Source: Coprinopsis marcescibilis (taxonomy: Eukaryota > Basidiomycota > Agaricomycetes > Agaricales > Psathyrellaceae). From it: DNA of 64,000 bases. Below, one piece after another: positions 60,321 through 64,000 of the stretch. Positions within the stretch are counted from its first letter, which is position 1. Every line of letters starts with the position of its first letter. The stretch spans positions 1,240,001 to 1,304,000 of the forward strand of contig ML210146.1 of NCBI GenBank assembly GCA_004369085.1, given 5' to 3'. The notes below the pieces were generated by a model. It worked only from the letters and a program-made list of their open reading frames with translations, was not told the origin of the DNA and did not search any database. A program made the position numbers and the translations under genes.

Positions 60321-60524
60321 AGCGATGGATTTGTGGGAAGGGTTTGAGACTTGCACTCGTCGCCTGTCTGGCCGTTCAAGTGCTTGATTCCTGATGCAGC
60401 CCTCAATGCGGAGAGCGAAGCCTTTGTTTGGACCATTGTTCCTTTCAAACTCCGACTGTCGTTTACAGCCTCTTGTCTGCTGTCGAGTGTCTACACTCCC
60501 ACCGTTCCACTGAACAAGATCGAA
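60321..60524. promoter_or_regulatory. Bidirectional HD2/HD1 promoter, pair 2
   Basis: 204 bp between divergent HD start codons. CATTGTTCC (the reverse complement of GGAACAATG) lies at 60434-60442 and ACTCCGACT at 60449-60457, at nearly the same distance from the HD1 start as in pair 1. A CCTTTGTTTGG just upstream (60421-60431) also resembles an HMG-box target. Confidence 0.55.
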
Positions 60525-62529
60525 ATGTCGCCTGCAAGCGATAATCTGGACATGGCCGCCCGACGGTCTCTCGAATCTCTACGAAAGGACTTCTTCTCCC
60601 TGCTGCGTGGGGAGTCTTCTGCCTTTGGCACCTTTCTCAGTGCCTGCTCTAATCTCGACACTCTCATCCAATCTCGCCCTGACTCCTTGAAAGAAGATAC
60701 CATCGATGCTCTCCACGAGCTTACCCTGCCCATCAGTGCAGTTGCTCCGAAACTGGCTAGCCTTGACGCGCAGAAACACGCTGCTACCAACAAATTTGCC
60801 GCAGATATGATGAGCATTCTCGAGGACAAAACAGACAAGATTAAGTTGTCAGACGATGGTACGTCTTACTCTTGCCCTATAATACTATCCTTACTGATAC
60901 TGAATCTCAGCTGCATCACCTCCAGCGTACATCCAGCCTTCGGCACGTTGGCTCAAGGAGAATCTGTCCAACCCGTACCCAAGTTCACAGACTCGATCAG
61001 AGATCGCTCGGCAAACAGGCACTGCGCGCAAAGATGTCGACGCCTGGTTCATTGACGCCCGTAAACGTATTGGTTGGAACGACCTGCGGCGTAAACACTT
61101 TGACAACAAGCGTGCCAACATCGTGGAAGCGGCATCCATCTTCTTCACTGATAAGAATGACACAAGCGTGGAAGGATCAAACTCACTGTCGACGGCCATC
61201 GAGCTCGAATTCGCAGACGTTCAGGCGCGCGCAACATCGCTATACGACAAGCATTTCTCGAAAAGTGGATTGGCAAAGAAGCTGGATGGGGCTGTCATTG
61301 ATATGACCCCATCGTTGAAAGAGCAGCTCCAGGCGGAAAGAGAACACCTGAAGCGCGAACGGAAGACTAAGAAGCCACGTTACGCATATCCAACCCCCGA
61401 GCGCTCACCTGAATGTTTCCCAGAAACACTGTCATCTCCTTCCCCTTCCTCGTCGGTCATTGATCTGACCGCTCCCGAACAAATGCCCACAAGGCGGAAA
61501 CGTCGCTGCTCTTCTCCATCCATTGTTGAAGACGCTGAGTCATCTCAGCGTCCTTCCAAGCGCAAACGGTATGTCCACACCGCAGTCAGAAGCAACGATT
61601 CTAAGATACCTTCTAGGGCACAATCCCCTGTGCGCGAGTGTTCACCTTTGGTTGGCTTACCATCCCCGACTTTGTCCATTCAAGAGCACTTCTCTGAAAC
61701 CACAAAGTCCCCCGGTACTGCTCCTGCTCTTCCGACATTGACGAAGCGCAAGCGGAGACTATCGGACGGCTTCCAGTACCCCACCGCCAAGCGACCAAAT
61801 CTGCGACCTCAAGCAGTTTCAGACCCTCTCCCGCATATGTCTTTTGAAGAACTGGATAAGCTATTATTGCAATTCCAGAGTGAACACTCTTCAGTTCTGA
61901 TGCCCTCCCCTGTATCTGTTGATGCTCCCGATCCCAGTACCCCCCTTGATATTCAATTATCCAACCTTCCTGTCATCCCAGACACCTTCGACTTTTTGCC
62001 CACCACCTCGGATGACTCGGTGTCCATCCCCTCACTCGACGTCATCCAACAGACGGGCCCTATTCTTTCAACGCCTGACGCGGATGCTTGGGCTAGTCCA
62101 TCATTGGCTGATCAAACAAACTGTGCGTTCCGTCTATCTGCACCGTCGGGGCAACTTACTGACATCGCTTTTCTAGTGTGTTTACAAACATTGGAACCAA
62201 TATACCCCTCATTCGATGACTTCGCTACTCTGGCTAGTCAATCAGAAGAGCAAGTCCAATCTTTCGACATCTCGGCGCCCACCAGTGCCACATTCACCAT
62301 GGATTATTGGACAGATTTCTCGATCATACCCGGGATGTTCGCCTTTACTGGTCTTGAACAGGTAGCCTCATTGGAGGTTCCAGAGCTTCAGGAGCCACTG
62401 GGTTTGCCTGAAGTACAAGGCTCTGCCGGTCAGACCTTGAAGGAACAACAACGCGATGTGAAGCGTCGCGAACTCGAAGAGTTGGAGGCGAGGGCAAGGG
62501 CTCTCCGCGCCGAAATCTCAGAACCGTAA
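60525..62529 (+). CDS. HD1 homeodomain mating-type protein, pair 2
   Basis: ATG at 60525, MSPASDNLDMAARRSLES. Exon 1 ends at KLSDDG; after an intron the protein resumes ASPPAYIQPSARWLKENL. The TALE-like homeodomain follows: SNPYPS, then ARKDVDAWFIDARKRIGWN and DLRRKHFDNKRANIV. This is nearly identical to pair-1 HD1. Asp again replaces Asn51. A basic region (RTKKPRYAYPTPERS and RPSKRKR, then TKRKRRLSDGFQYPTAKRP) suggests nuclear import. A small intron sits at about 61570-61617. The C-terminal region is Pro/Ser/Asp-rich and ends in RELEELEARARALRAEI. N-terminal similarity to pair-1 HD1 is moderate, roughly half by eye, as expected for specificity regions. Confidence 0.93.
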
Positions 62530-63554
62530 TCATTTTCATTCTCATTGTGCACAGCACTCATGCCATTGTTTTCATTTTCGCTTTGCACGCTTTCGATACC
62601 CAAATACAACCCACACCATGCGACACTGCTATGCTTTCTCGACATCATTCGCTTTCCGTCCGCCATGCACGCTCTTGTTTTCGCTTTCGCAACAACTAAT
62701 CATTCGCATTCTTCAGCTCTCAACACACATTTGAATTCATCGGTCAACAACACTTTGCATTTGTACTTTTATATTCATCGCATTTTCATTCATATATATT
62801 CGCTAAGATCCTAGTTTACATCGCTTGTACCGCCATCCATGCAGCTTGAAATACAACGTATACTCTTTCTGGTCACTTTCATCAGTGTCGCAGTGATGGT
62901 CCAGGCAAGTTGCCCACCTCACCTTACCTTGTATAACAAAAATCAGCGGCATGGATTCGTTGTTACGGTGCTGCGATGTACGGTACAAGGATATAATATG
63001 ATAGACGGATATGTATGGAATGTGTAGACGTGGTTGACGAAAGGGGTTAGTAGTGTGACAAGATGCAATAGAGCAAAGGGACAGGGAACGCGCGGAGGTG
63101 TTAGAGGGTATTGAGATCTTCAATAAAAGATGATTTGGCGTAAAGATATGAGGTGGGATTGCTGGCATGATACGTCAGCTGGAGGGGAGGGAGAGGTGGC
63201 GGCCCAGATCGGCTTCGAGGAAAGTGGATATCGAAAGTGGACCGCGAAAGAACAGCGACGGGTCGAACTGCTCGATTACTTACTATACCCACTGAACATT
63301 ATGGAAACCTTTAAGAAGCTTTATAATCTTGGAAACAGGAGAAGCATATTGAGGACTGAGACGATATTGAGGACTGAGACGATATTGAGGACTGAGACGA
63401 TATACATGCTAGTATGGGTGGAGATACAAATACAATGCAGGTTAGACGGCGAAGCGATGTTGGTATATAAAACCGGGAAAATATTAGCACAAACTTGTGA
63501 AACAAAGCAAGATGCACAGGAAGCATAAAATGATTCGAGAAAAATGCAAACTGA
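62530..63554. other. Spacer between HD pair 2 and the third HD2
   Basis: About 1 kb between convergent 3' ends, T-rich with repeated CATTTTC-like words at 62530-62810. A plus-strand frame at 63130-63528 has no family features and contains the 18-bp tandem repeat, so I do not call it a gene. Confidence 0.5.
63348..63401 (+). repeat. Three perfect 18-bp tandem repeats
   Basis: The unit ATTGAGGACTGAGACGAT occurs three times in a row at 63348-63365, 63366-63383 and 63384-63401 without a mismatch. It is a minisatellite in the spacer between HD gene 3' ends, with no sign of coding function. Confidence 0.9.
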
Positions 63555-64000
63555 TTAGAATGCGAAAGAGGAGATGCCTACGCTGAAAGAAAAAGGTAAG
63601 AATCCTTGTGGATTGCAATGTGCCGACCATCGATTTTCAAAAACAGCGGGTGGGGTGGAATTGAGCGTAATGGAGGTTTCATCAAGTCTGCATTTCGCCA
63701 GTTGGGAAGTAGGCCGCAGTTTAGTGGACGGTGAAGAACGTCTCGACGCCGGAGGAGACGGTAACGAAGGGAGCATATGTTGCTGTGACCATTCAGAGGA
63801 GTTCCATGAGCACGTCCGTGACGCAAAAGGCATCCGAGTAGGACGCCGAGAGAGAGAGGCGTATAGCGCCCGCTTAGAAGAGGAGCGGTGACCGGTACGG
63901 ATGTTAGGAGCAGTGCGAATGAGGGCAGGGTGAGGGGCAGTGGGAAGGTTCATGGTCAGAGGTAAAATTTGTGTTCCAGAGTTAGTCCTCTTTAGACGAC
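63555..64000 (-). CDS. Third HD2 homeodomain protein, C-terminal part (runs off window)
   Basis: An open frame on the minus strand ends at 63555 and continues past the right edge. It contains LPTAPHPALIRTAPNI followed by SSSKRALYASLSRRP. This lines up with ASPAPHPALVRTNSSL and ILAPHPALLRS in the two complete HD2 proteins, then their basic and Ser-rich region. The homeodomain would lie to the right of the window. Orientation is the same as the other HD2 genes. Whether it is a complete gene with its own HD1 partner or another fragment cannot be seen here. Confidence 0.7.
   Translation of the reverse strand, partial: RLKRTNSGTQILPLTMNLPTAPHPALIRTAPNIRTGHRSSSKRALYASLSRRPTRMPFASRTCSWNSSEWSQQHMLPSLPSPPASRRSSPSTKLRPTSQLAKCRLDETSITLNSTPPAVFENRWSAHCNPQGFLPFSFSVGISSFAF

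Larger units (their letters stand above)
52884..64000. other. Homeodomain (HD, A-type) mating-type locus
   Basis: From left to right the block holds a broken HD1 (-), HD2 (-)/HD1 (+), HD2 (-)/HD1 (+), and a third HD2 (-) running off the window. Divergent HD2-HD1 pairs with about 210 bp between their start codons are the standard unit of basidiomycete HD loci. Two such pairs are complete here. In the family, HD1 and HD2 proteins of different alleles dimerise through their N-termini and control clamp-cell and dikaryon formation. No pheromone receptor was seen, as expected for a separate P/R locus. Confidence 0.93.

Noticed and set aside
63348..63401. Regular repeat as a CRISPR array
   Set aside because: The units are directly adjacent with no spacers, and the genome is eukaryotic.
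63130..63528. Plus-strand open frame of 132 codons
   Set aside because: It contains the 18-bp tandem repeat, shows no recognisable domain, and lies in a spacer between two convergent HD gene ends.

Overview
The window is nuclear DNA of a filamentous basidiomycete, most likely a mushroom-forming Agaricomycete. Genes are dense and cut by many short GT-AG introns, mostly 45-75 bp. Neighbours are often arranged head to head, and several encode standard fungal housekeeping proteins. The clearest marker is a homeodomain (HD) mating-type locus at the right end, next to a beta-flanking gene. The species cannot be named from the sequence alone. All gene models are spliced by eye from reading frames, splice signals and known family motifs.

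Region 1 (1-11.0 kb): a lipase related to bacterial (staphylococcal-type) lipases (+), a three-RRM RNA-binding protein (-), RNA polymerase subunit RPB6 (+), the meiotic recombinase DMC1 (-) and the splicing factor CWC25 (-). Region 2 (11.2-29.5 kb): an ion-transport-like membrane protein (+), a large disordered protein (+), the endocytic adaptor SLA2 (-), the cytochrome-oxidase assembly factor SURF1/SHY1 (+), an unrecognised coiled-coil protein with C-terminal membrane segments (+), a possible Swc3-like protein (-), the TFIIIB subunit BDP1 (+) and an NDUFA9/Coq11-like atypical SDR (+). Region 3 (29.5-46.2 kb): a YqjM-type flavin oxidoreductase (-), fructosamine-3-kinase (+), RPB2 (+), a PTM1/TMEM87-like GOLD/7TM protein (-), sorting nexin SNX4 (+), the HORMA protein REV7 (-) and an ABC1/UbiB-family Cqd1-like protein (-).

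Region 4 (46.4-64 kb): glycogenin with a very long disordered tail (+), a small hydrophilic protein (+), the beta-flanking gene (+), then the HD locus. The locus holds two complete, divergently transcribed HD2-HD1 pairs: HD2 53823-55550 (-) with HD1 55765-57827 (+), and HD2 58722-60320 (-) with HD1 60525-62529 (+). They are bracketed by a broken HD1 C-terminal fragment on the left (52884-53560, -) and the C-terminal part of a third HD2 on the right (63555 to the window end, -). HD1 and HD2 proteins from different alleles are known to dimerise and switch on dikaryon development after mating. The duplicated pairs and flanking relics show how this locus has grown and decayed. The usual partner marker, mitochondrial intermediate peptidase (MIP), is not in the window and may lie to the right. 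No pheromone or pheromone-receptor gene was seen.
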